A DNA stretch of 11,439 bases from Acidimicrobiaceae bacterium. Its GTDB lineage: Bacteria; Actinomycetota; Acidimicrobiia; Acidimicrobiales; RAAP-2. Each line of letters opens with the position of its first letter. The stretch's first letter is position 1. The stretch is taken from assembly GCA_003164275.1 (NCBI GenBank), contig PLSY01000324.1, positions 1 through 11,439 on the forward strand, in the 5' to 3' direction. The notes under the pieces are model-generated. The model was not told where the DNA came from. It did no database searches and was given only the letters and a program-made list of their open reading frames with translations. This document shows positions 5,165 through 11,439 of this stretch, in pieces. The position numbers and the translations under genes were made by a program.

Positions 5165-5165
5165 G

Positions 5166-5471
5166 TCAGTCGGGTAACCACTGACCACGTGGCAGCTCGA
5201 TGCCCAGCTTCAGGCGGAGCTGCTTGCGCTGGTAGCTCCCGGTGCCGGCCCAGAAGCCGTCATGCTCGAAGTGGACTGCCCAATCGAGGCACTGAGGTTG
5301 GACCGGGCAACGCTGGCATGCCTCCCGCACTTCGGCGCTGACCTTGGCTCCGGCTCCCTCTGGAAAGAACGAGTCGAGCGGGAACCCCTGACACGCTGCC
5401 AGGGAGCGCCAGGTCGATGGGTGCTCGGGACGGCATTCATCTTCGAGCGGGACCGGCTCGCTGATCGCCAC
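5166..5471 (-). CDS. WhiB-family iron-sulfur transcriptional regulator
   Basis: This 101-aa protein is a WhiB-like protein. WhiB proteins bind a [4Fe-4S] cluster through four cysteines and regulate transcription by contacting the principal sigma factor. The cysteines are C27 (AAC), C52 and C55 (CQRC) and C61 (PQC), giving the C...CxxC(5)C pattern. The turn after the cluster reads D71-GFWAGT, whereas the family usually has G[VI]WGG. A basic QRKQLRLK stretch follows and may contact DNA. It begins with GTG at 5471, 7 nt after the upstream stop, with only a weak ribosome site. Phage WhiB proteins are known, for example in mycobacteriophage TM4, where one alters host WhiB regulation and superinfection. 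It is the last gene of the minus-strand unit and converges with the 98-aa gene. Confidence 0.9.
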   Translation of the reverse strand: MAISEPVPLEDECRPEHPSTWRSLAACQGFPLDSFFPEGAGAKVSAEVREACQRCPVQPQCLDWAVHFEHDGFWAGTGSYQRKQLRLKLGIELPRGQWLPD

Positions 5472-5478
5472 CCCAGTG

Positions 5479-5679
5479 TCAGTCGGCAGCCTTCCACTCT
5501 GCGACGGCAGAGCGGAGAGCCTTGAGCTGTGCTGCCGTTGGCTTGGCCGGCAAGTCCTCTGCAGCCTGCACCACGTCCAGGGCCAAGGGGTAGAAGTCCC
5601 GAACGTGATTCAGGAAGGCCGTGCTACCGCTGCCCTTCGATACTTCTTCGGCGAGGTCCTTTGCCGTGGCTACGTTCAT
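5479..5679 (-). CDS. Uncharacterised 66-aa helical protein
   Basis: This 66-aa protein is predicted to be almost entirely helical, with heptad-like runs (AKDLAEEVSKG, VVQAAEDLPAKPTAAQLKALRSAVAEWKAAD). It has no signal peptide or membrane segment. I do not recognise a family. A good Shine-Dalgarno (GAGGAG, about 7 nt before the ATG at 5679) supports the start. It overlaps the upstream 32-aa frame by 4 nt (ATGA), and the whiB-like GTG follows its stop by 7 nt. It probably travels with the whiB-like gene as a small phage regulator or partner, but this rests only on position. Confidence 0.7.
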   Translation of the reverse strand: MNVATAKDLAEEVSKGSGSTAFLNHVRDFYPLALDVVQAAEDLPAKPTAAQLKALRSAVAEWKAAD

Positions 5680-5774
5680 GGCGTCTCCTCGCTCTCCACT
5701 CTCCCGGTGATCAGTACCGGACCCACTGTTTTAGGGGCGTAGAGCGAATTTGAGAGGACGGTATTTCGGGTCAT
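5676..5774 (-). CDS. 32-aa microORF bridging the giant gene and the 66-aa gene
   Basis: This very short frame encodes 32 residues, with basic (TRN) and acidic (VESEE) ends. Its ATG starts 1 nt after the TGA of the giant gene, and its TGA overlaps the next ATG as ATGA, so reinitiation at both ends would pass ribosomes from the giant gene to the 66-aa gene. No strong ribosome site precedes it. The exact fit at both junctions favours translation, but the peptide is too short to assign and may work only as a translational bridge. Confidence 0.45.
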   Translation of the reverse strand: MTRNTVLSNSLYAPKTVGPVLITGRVESEETP

Positions 5775-5775
5775 C

Positions 5776-8700
5776 TCACGCAGCCCCGATGACGGCCGGT
5801 GGTGGTGCCGGGGAGTTCGACACGGAGGCCGATGCCAGGGCCTGCTGGTTCGCCGACACCTGGGCCTCGAGGGTCGTGGCGGACGGTGTCGATGCCAGTC
5901 CCGACGTGGTGTCGGTGACCTCCGGCTCCAGGAGGACGGACCAGAGATCCGAGACGTCCGCATGCGCCTGGGCGTAAGCCGCCCCCCATGACTCGAACTC
6001 GTCTCGGACAGCCGTTCGTGTGGCCGACGCCTGGGCACTCGTCTGACCCTGCAATGCCAAGTCCGTCCGCTGGTACTGATCGAAGGTCGCCAGCATCTCG
6101 GAGACGTGCGTGGTCTGCGCTGATCTGGGCAGGTTCGGGTCGGTGAGGGCTTCCTGAAGCTGCCAGATCGTCTGCTCCCGGTTTGCCTTCGAGGTCGATG
6201 AGGTGATCTGGTCGGCGAAGGTCGGATTCCCTGCCATGAAACTCGCCTTCCATTGATCGAAGGTTGCCCGGATGGACGCCTCTCTGGTTGCGTCACCCTT
6301 CGCCGCCTGCAGCGCCGTCTGCTCGGCGTCGTACTGGGCGTAGTAGGTCTTGGAAGCGGGAGCGACGAGGATGTCGTTCAGGAACTGACTCTGGCCATTG
6401 ATCAACCCGGGCGTCTTCTGGTCCCGGAGGCCTTCCTCGATCTGCTCCCGGTAAACAGCCGAGTCATACGGCTGGTTGCCCGTGGTGCGAGGGATGAGCC
6501 AGCCCACCGCCTGCGGATACGTCTCGGCGAACTGCTGATTCGAGTCCAGGAACGTCCCGGCTGCCTTCGTGGCCGGCAGCTCGGCTCCGCCAGCACTCTG
6601 CGAAGCGAACACCGTGTACGCCGAGGCGTCCGGGTTCTCCTTCATGAACTCCGTGATGGCCTGGTCGTAGGGCAGCTCGCCAAGAAGCGTCGACAGGCGA
6701 CCACTGAGGTTCTTGGGATCGAACAGTTGGGTGGGACTGGCTGGGGCGGCGAAGCCCATGATGGCCTTAGAGATCAGCAGAATCCGGGCCCAACTCACGA
6801 CACGATCGACGTAGACCTGCTTCTGGGCACTGGTGGCAACAGGACTCAGACCGTGACCACTCGCCTGCAGTTGCTGCATGGCCTGCATCGTGGCTGAGGA
6901 CAGTTGCCCCGGCAGCTCCGGGTTGTCCGCCACCGCGTGGATGACCCGGGAGAGCGAGGTGGGCAGCACCTGCTCCCAATAGCTGTTCGACGCTCCAGCT
7001 CCGAGCACGGCCTGCTCGGTGTTCTGTAGCTCGGGGAACCTTGCCGTCAGGGCCTTCAGCGGGATGGCGACGGTCGGCCCGACCGAGGGCGTCAGGGGAT
7101 CGTTGAGGCCCGGCATGATGTACTTCACCTGGCCGGTGAAGGGGATTTGCAGGGGGATGCTGGCTGGGATCCCGATGGCGTTGGCTGCTCTGGCGATGGT
7201 GTCGGTGACGTACTGGGAGCCGGGGTAGTAGAAGTATTCGTTCCCGTTCTGGTCGGTGTGGATGACTCCCGAGGTGCGCAGGCCGTTCATGCCGAGCTGG
7301 GCCTTGGCCAACGCATCGGGGTTGAGAGCGAAGGTCTTGGCCCAGCGCTTGGCGAACTGGACCTGGGCGAACAGGAACGGGAAGGCCGTCCGGTGCAAGA
7401 CCTCGAACTGGCTGCGGATCTCCGGGCTGTGGAGGTAGGGCTTGATCGCCCGCATGGCCTGCTCGCCGGCCATCTCGGTGGCGTCCTTCTCGATCGCCGC
7501 CTGGCGCGCTTCCTCATCGACTCCCTCGAAGGCCGGATGAAGCTTCTCGGCCCAGGGTCGGGTGTCCCGGAGCGCCCGGGCCACGGCGTGGGTGTAGATG
7601 GGCTTCCGGCTGAGTGAGTCCATCATCTCGCTCAGAGGATGAAATCCCTTCTCCAAAAGATTTTTTGTGGCCGTCATCGGGACCATGTCCGGGCCGAACA
7701 TATGGTCCGGTCGATTCTTGGGGTGGATCTTCTCGACCTGGTCAAGCTCGGGCCGTACACCGTCCTTCATGGTGTCCACCAGATCGCGCAGCGGTTCCCC
7801 TGTCGAGGTCCGAACACTCTGGTTCACCATGTCGACCACGCTCTGGGCGAAGGCCCGGTCGGCTTCCTGCTGGGTGGCTCCGTGGCCGACGATCCGGTTG
7901 TCCGGCAGCTCCCGGCCCCGTCGCATCAGCTTCTTAGTGTCAGCGAAGTCCGGGTCGTTCAGTACGTCGAGCACCTTGCGAACCTGCGTCGGGTTGTCCT
8001 CGTCGATGTTGTTGAGAACAGCTCGAGCGAGTTTCGATTCTGCGATCGTGCCGAGAGACATCGTCCATCGCTGATTGACCAGGTCGTCGCTCGGGAGCAT
8101 CTCGGACCATGTCCGCCCGGTGCGGAACTGGACGAACGTCGGCTTCCCCCGGGACATCATTTTCCGAATCTCGTCGCCCTCGTCGTAGCCCCCACCGCTG
8201 TGCTCGACGGCCGAGACGTTCGCCCCGAAGCCATCCCAGAGGTGCGTGTCGGAGAGTCGTGCGGCATCCATGAGCTCGGATCGGCCGAGGTCGCCTTTGA
8301 GTGGCGACGTAGCCCGCCAGGCGGCCTCACCGAAGGTGGCACCGGCCAAGTCATGGACGTTTTGGACCTGCTCTTTCACTGCATCAGGGACGTGGTCCGT
8401 GACGATCGCCAAGGCCTTGGCTGTCCGGGAAAGGATGGGGTCGAGCCCCTGGGCTACCCGGGCTTCGTTCAGCGCTTCGGTCGACTCCTTGGCCGCTGCC
8501 CGAGTCACCACATGGGCCTTGAGTGTGTTCACCAGTCCGTTGCGAAGGACGTTGCTCAGGTTCTCGTCGATCGAGGTGCGGATCGGGAAGGCCAGACGCC
8601 ACAGGACTCCGGCCCTCCACGCCGCCATGAACCGCTCGCCGGCGTTGGCCATAGGGACGCGGATCGAGTGGAGGAATGCGTTCTGCATCGCTGCGGCGTG

Positions 8701-10683
8701 GACGTCCTTGAAGGACGGGAGGTAGACACGGTGATTCACCTGGGAGTCGAGCACGGCTGCCCGCGAGCCGTCGGCGAACTTGTCGATCCCTCCCGGAGCG
8801 TAGGTCTCGCCGTGGAAGCTCTGGTCCATGGCGTCCATCAGCGCAGCGCCGTCCTGCGCTCCGTCGGGCCCGGAGTAGACGCCGGCCAGGTGCAGCATCT
8901 GGTCGACTGCACCCTTGACGACCCTAAACCTCTGGTCGACGTCAGGGGTTCGCAGGTACAGGTCGGTCAGGTGATCGACGGCCGTGGCCGGCAGGCTGTA
9001 CTGGAGCATCTTCCGGAAGTTCTGAGCCGATGTCGGATCGGCCAGGTCAAGGAACGGCTGGTCGGCGGTGAGAGTCGTCATCTGGCGCATGGAGCGACCA
9101 ACCCGTGACATACCGCCCAGCACCGCAGTCGAGGCGTAGCCGCCCCGCTTCGCCACATTGATGGGCGAGCCGTCGAGCGTGGCCACTTCCTGAGCCGTCC
9201 CCGGGAGACTCCCGTCCTGAGCCATCTTCTCGGGCAACGTCCCGGCGAGGTCCGAAGTATGTAGTCCGACCTTGGCGAGCTGCTTGCCCATTCCCTCCTG
9301 GTCGACGTTGGCGTCGGCCATAAAATCGATGGTCTTGGTGAGCACACCCTTGGCTGCCACCTTCGCCGCTCCGAGGGCCGAGAGGTGGGGGAAGATCATC
9401 GCTCCCTGGGCCTCCCGTGCTGCCTTCCCGCTGAGGATGGCTGACATGCCGGCACGGGAGGCGAAGTAGTCCTTCAGCGAGTCGGCGGTGACATCAGCAC
9501 CGTTCGCGTGATCAATCACGTCCTGGGCGTAGTTGAGGATGTGCGGGTCGAGGTTTTGCGCGCCCCTCCAGTCCCCATTGTTGATGAGCGACGAGGCCCG
9601 CTCGAGGAACCGCTGAGCCGCTCCCTGATCGCTGACGTTCCGAACAGCCGACTCCCAGTCCGTCATGTTCCCTGCGCCATACAGGCCGGCCCGCTCGGCA
9701 TCGATGCCCCACTTCGCAGCGTCGGCGAGCTTCGCTGCCTTCCCGAGTTGCATTGTCGGATCCTGGGCGTAGTCGAGTGCGGCGTCGATGCCACCGGCCA
9801 ACTTCTGGGCCACTGCAGGATGAGCGACCAGCATGTGCTCGCCGACCAGGTCACGACCGGCTGAGATCTTCGACGCCTGGAGCTGCGTGACAAGGGTCTT
9901 TATCTGTGGGCTTTGGAGAAGCTGGGTGATCTGCTGCCGTTGGCCGGCAGGGTACGAATTCACGATCTGGTTTTCGACCACCGAGGTGTCTGCACCCTGC
10001 GGCACGGAGGCGAGCTGCTTCGCCACGTGGAAGTTCTGTGGGGAGGTCGAGCGGGCGATCTGGTTGGCGATGGCCGGGTCGAAGGTCTTCTCGCCATTCG
10101 TCGTCTCGCGCCACGACGTCGACCAGGCCGAGGGGCTGAACATCAGGCCCAAGTCGTGGGGGTCAAAGGATTGCCCGAATCCTGCCGCCTTGTTCTCGAC
10201 ACCCTGGATCGGCTCGCCGGCCTGGAGGTCGCCCATCTCGGACAGGACGTGGCCGGCGCGCTCGACATGCTGGATGGCCCGCAGCGGTGCTTCGGTGGCG
10301 TTCAGAACGTCCCCCGCAGCGTGGCTGACCACATCTCCGACCTTGCCGAAGAAACCGGTCACGTCCGAGATCGCACCTGTCCCCGGTGCGGGCTTCGTCT
10401 GGGTACTCGCCGGCTGAGGGACGGGCGTGTATCCAGTGGCCAACAACTGGGCCTGCTCCGACTGGCTGGAGCTGTTCCACACCGCCCGCTGTTGGCCCTG
10501 CGTGAGCTGTGAGAGGGCCTGCGCCTGGTTAGTCGTCCCGGCGTACTGGGCGGCTGCGGAGGCTGCGGCTGCGGCTCCCTGTTGGGATTGGCCGACGATG
10601 GCCGCACCGATGACCGACTGAGGGTCGAGGCCCGGAACTGCCTTCGATGCGGCGACGACTGCGGCGGGATCTGGCTGGTCCAT
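5776..10683 (-). CDS. Giant phage virion protein, probably internal/ejected (1635 aa)
   Basis: This single 1635-aa frame is by far the largest gene here. It opens with an Ala/Gln-rich segment (about 33-80), a Pro/Thr linker (84-104), then mixed helical domains. A segment at about 299-317 (GGIDAALDYAQDPTMQLGK) and one at about 697-715 (TSIDENLSNVLRNG) resemble patterns in large actinophage virion proteins. The clearest is at 1101-1122: FPFLFAQVQFAKRW followed by NP, with an aromatic NGNEYFYYPG stretch after it, a motif of big phage internal or ejected proteins. The last 45 residues are Ser/Ala/Pro-rich. A tape-measure protein is an alternative, but the usual frameshifted chaperone pair and tail genes are absent. 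I see no catalytic motif. The start has a perfect AGGAGG at 7 nt and overlaps the previous stop by one base. Confidence 0.7.
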   Translation of the reverse strand: MDQPDPAAVVAASKAVPGLDPQSVIGAAIVGQSQQGAAAAASAAAQYAGTTNQAQALSQLTQGQQRAVWNSSSQSEQAQLLATGYTPVPQPASTQTKPAPGTGAISDVTGFFGKVGDVVSHAAGDVLNATEAPLRAIQHVERAGHVLSEMGDLQAGEPIQGVENKAAGFGQSFDPHDLGLMFSPSAWSTSWRETTNGEKTFDPAIANQIARSTSPQNFHVAKQLASVPQGADTSVVENQIVNSYPAGQRQQITQLLQSPQIKTLVTQLQASKISAGRDLVGEHMLVAHPAVAQKLAGGIDAALDYAQDPTMQLGKAAKLADAAKWGIDAERAGLYGAGNMTDWESAVRNVSDQGAAQRFLERASSLINNGDWRGAQNLDPHILNYAQDVIDHANGADVTADSLKDYFASRAGMSAILSGKAAREAQGAMIFPHLSALGAAKVAAKGVLTKTIDFMADANVDQEGMGKQLAKVGLHTSDLAGTLPEKMAQDGSLPGTAQEVATLDGSPINVAKRGGYASTAVLGGMSRVGRSMRQMTTLTADQPFLDLADPTSAQNFRKMLQYSLPATAVDHLTDLYLRTPDVDQRFRVVKGAVDQMLHLAGVYSGPDGAQDGAALMDAMDQSFHGETYAPGGIDKFADGSRAAVLDSQVNHRVYLPSFKDVHAAAMQNAFLHSIRVPMANAGERFMAAWRAGVLWRLAFPIRTSIDENLSNVLRNGLVNTLKAHVVTRAAAKESTEALNEARVAQGLDPILSRTAKALAIVTDHVPDAVKEQVQNVHDLAGATFGEAAWRATSPLKGDLGRSELMDAARLSDTHLWDGFGANVSAVEHSGGGYDEGDEIRKMMSRGKPTFVQFRTGRTWSEMLPSDDLVNQRWTMSLGTIAESKLARAVLNNIDEDNPTQVRKVLDVLNDPDFADTKKLMRRGRELPDNRIVGHGATQQEADRAFAQSVVDMVNQSVRTSTGEPLRDLVDTMKDGVRPELDQVEKIHPKNRPDHMFGPDMVPMTATKNLLEKGFHPLSEMMDSLSRKPIYTHAVARALRDTRPWAEKLHPAFEGVDEEARQAAIEKDATEMAGEQAMRAIKPYLHSPEIRSQFEVLHRTAFPFLFAQVQFAKRWAKTFALNPDALAKAQLGMNGLRTSGVIHTDQNGNEYFYYPGSQYVTDTIARAANAIGIPASIPLQIPFTGQVKYIMPGLNDPLTPSVGPTVAIPLKALTARFPELQNTEQAVLGAGASNSYWEQVLPTSLSRVIHAVADNPELPGQLSSATMQAMQQLQASGHGLSPVATSAQKQVYVDRVVSWARILLISKAIMGFAAPASPTQLFDPKNLSGRLSTLLGELPYDQAITEFMKENPDASAYTVFASQSAGGAELPATKAAGTFLDSNQQFAETYPQAVGWLIPRTTGNQPYDSAVYREQIEEGLRDQKTPGLINGQSQFLNDILVAPASKTYYAQYDAEQTALQAAKGDATREASIRATFDQWKASFMAGNPTFADQITSSTSKANREQTIWQLQEALTDPNLPRSAQTTHVSEMLATFDQYQRTDLALQGQTSAQASATRTAVRDEFESWGAAYAQAHADVSDLWSVLLEPEVTDTTSGLASTPSATTLEAQVSANQQALASASVSNSPAPPPAVIGAA

Positions 10684-11081
10684 CAGTCGTCCTCCTGAAC
10701 CCGGTCGCCCTTAACGGGGACGTCGTAGGCGCGCGCCGCGGCTTTCAGCTCGTCAACGGAGTACACGCGGGTGTTCCACTCCGGGCTTCTCACCAAGGCT
10801 GTAAACAGCAAGCGTCCGTGCGGGGAGGAAAAATCGACCCCGGAATTCGCGAGGTTGTTCTCACGTTGCAGGCGGCCGACCTTGTCCTCGAGGTCGGGAA
10901 GCATCGCTGCCTTCGCTCGCAGGTAGGCGTAATCGGTGGTTTGGTCGTTCGGCAGCCCGTCCTTCGGGCTCTGACCGAGGTCGACGGGCGGTGCCCACTC
11001 TTCGGGCACTGTGTCTGGCACAACGGTGTCGGCCGGTGTCGGCTCTACCGCTGTCTCCTCGACTTCGAGCTCCTCCCCCAT
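10683..11081 (-). CDS. Small acidic protein upstream of the giant gene
   Basis: This 132-aa protein has an acidic, Pro/Glu-rich and probably disordered first 45 residues, then a predicted coiled coil at about 51-78 (YLRAKAAMLPDLEDKVGRLQREN) and a compact C-terminal part (about 84-123). The layout resembles phage scaffolding or head-associated proteins, but nothing specific identifies it. The ATG at 11081 follows the upstream TAG with no gap and has GAGGA at 8 nt. Its TGA overlaps the giant gene start by one base, so it is probably made with the giant protein and may act as its chaperone or be a virion component. Confidence 0.7.
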   Translation of the reverse strand: MGEELEVEETAVEPTPADTVVPDTVPEEWAPPVDLGQSPKDGLPNDQTTDYAYLRAKAAMLPDLEDKVGRLQRENNLANSGVDFSSPHGRLLFTALVRSPEWNTRVYSVDELKAAARAYDVPVKGDRVQEDD

Positions 11082-11408
11082 CTATCGGGTCCTCGGCTCT
11101 TTGGTCCTCTTGGCCTCGCCTCTGGCCGGCCGCTTGCTGCCAGCATTGGGGGGCTTCGCCAGGACCGGTGCTACCGGCTGCTCGAGTTCGAATCGTGGAG
11201 ACTCGCTCGTCAGTGGCGATCCGTCCGGCCTTCCCGGCTTCACAACGATTGGCCGAGTGCTGGGGGGCCCGTGGTGCCCGGTGAATGCCGTCGGAAACAG
11301 TGAGCCATCAGGGATCACCGTCGTCCCGGGCGTCGCCACGGGGTTGGTGCGATCCTTCTTGGCTTGCTTCTGCTTTGCTGCTGCCTCTTTGGTGGGCTTT
11401 GGTGCCAC
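11082..11408 (-). CDS. Small basic proline-rich protein
   Basis: This 108-aa protein is low-complexity and strongly basic, with Lys/Ala/Gln-rich ends (KPTKEAAAKQKQAKKDR at 4-20, KRPARGEAKRTKEPRTR at 92-108) and a Pro/Ser-rich centre. It looks largely disordered, as in small nucleic-acid-binding or head-internal phage proteins. No family is recognised. The GTG at 11408 has AAAGGA about 6 nt upstream, a sound Shine-Dalgarno. Its stop directly abuts the next ATG. The 31 nt further upstream show no feature, and the promoter of this unit is probably outside the window. Confidence 0.65.
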   Translation of the reverse strand: MAPKPTKEAAAKQKQAKKDRTNPVATPGTTVIPDGSLFPTAFTGHHGPPSTRPIVVKPGRPDGSPLTSESPRFELEQPVAPVLAKPPNAGSKRPARGEAKRTKEPRTR

Positions 11409-11439
11409 GTTGGGTCCTTTCGATTGCGGAGGAAGATCC

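Noticed and set aside
7658..7670. Possible -1 frameshift site in the giant gene (A AAA AAT on the minus strand)
   Set aside because: The shifted frame stops after about 45 codons and encodes nothing recognisable. The downstream part of the zero frame is clearly coding, so a chance A-run is more likely.
7639..9108. Long 489-codon open frame on the plus strand
   Set aside because: It lies entirely antisense to the giant gene and has odd composition (Gly/Val/Arg-rich, no domain). Long antisense frames are expected opposite a G+C-rich gene.
1..11439. tRNA genes or CRISPR arrays
   Set aside because: No cloverleaf-like tRNA sequence and no regularly spaced repeat array was seen by eye. A tRNA-based attachment site could still lie outside the window.

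Overview
The window looks like one arm of an actinobacterial temperate phage, prophage or phage-derived island. Three things point there. A WhiB-family Fe-S protein gene (essentially confined to Actinomycetota and their phages) lies at 5166-5471. The genes are G+C-rich and tightly packed, with many start/stop overlaps. An integrase sits beside a very large virion-type gene. The sequence alone cannot decide between free phage, prophage and island, because no attachment site, tRNA or host gene is identifiable at either end.

Layout, left to right. (1) 1-1549, plus strand: a repeat-bearing control region, a tyrosine integrase (177-1298), and a small Cys/His-rich protein (1331-1549). (2) 1546-2755, minus strand: three coupled genes, two uncharacterised proteins and a DUF6941-like protein, whose last stop overlaps the stop of the gene converging on it. 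(3) 2756-3287: a repeat-rich gap, probably holding the binding sites of the serine resolvase that follows. (4) 3288-5164, plus strand: the resolvase, a gap with a 30-bp tandem repeat and an A-rich patch, two coupled helix-turn-helix miniproteins, and an uncharacterised 98-aa gene behind a promoter that resembles the integrase promoter. (5) 5166-11408, minus strand: a six-gene unit with junctions of -4 to +8 nt. It carries two small proteins, a 1635-aa probable virion protein, a 32-aa microORF, a 66-aa protein and a WhiB-like regulator.

How the parts may work together (inference): regions 1-4 look like an integration, lysogeny and accessory module, and region 5 looks like the 3' end of a late operon running into it. 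Several control features recur. Both recombinase genes have a TANNNT box exactly 6 nt before their ATG, the geometry of leaderless transcripts. The integrase promoter and the 4868-5164 gene promoter share the 8-mer TCTAGGGT and an ACATTTAAnGAC-like element. The resolvase gene is preceded by repeated TGTC[CT]-type half-sites. The least explained cargo is the three-gene operon between the two recombinases.
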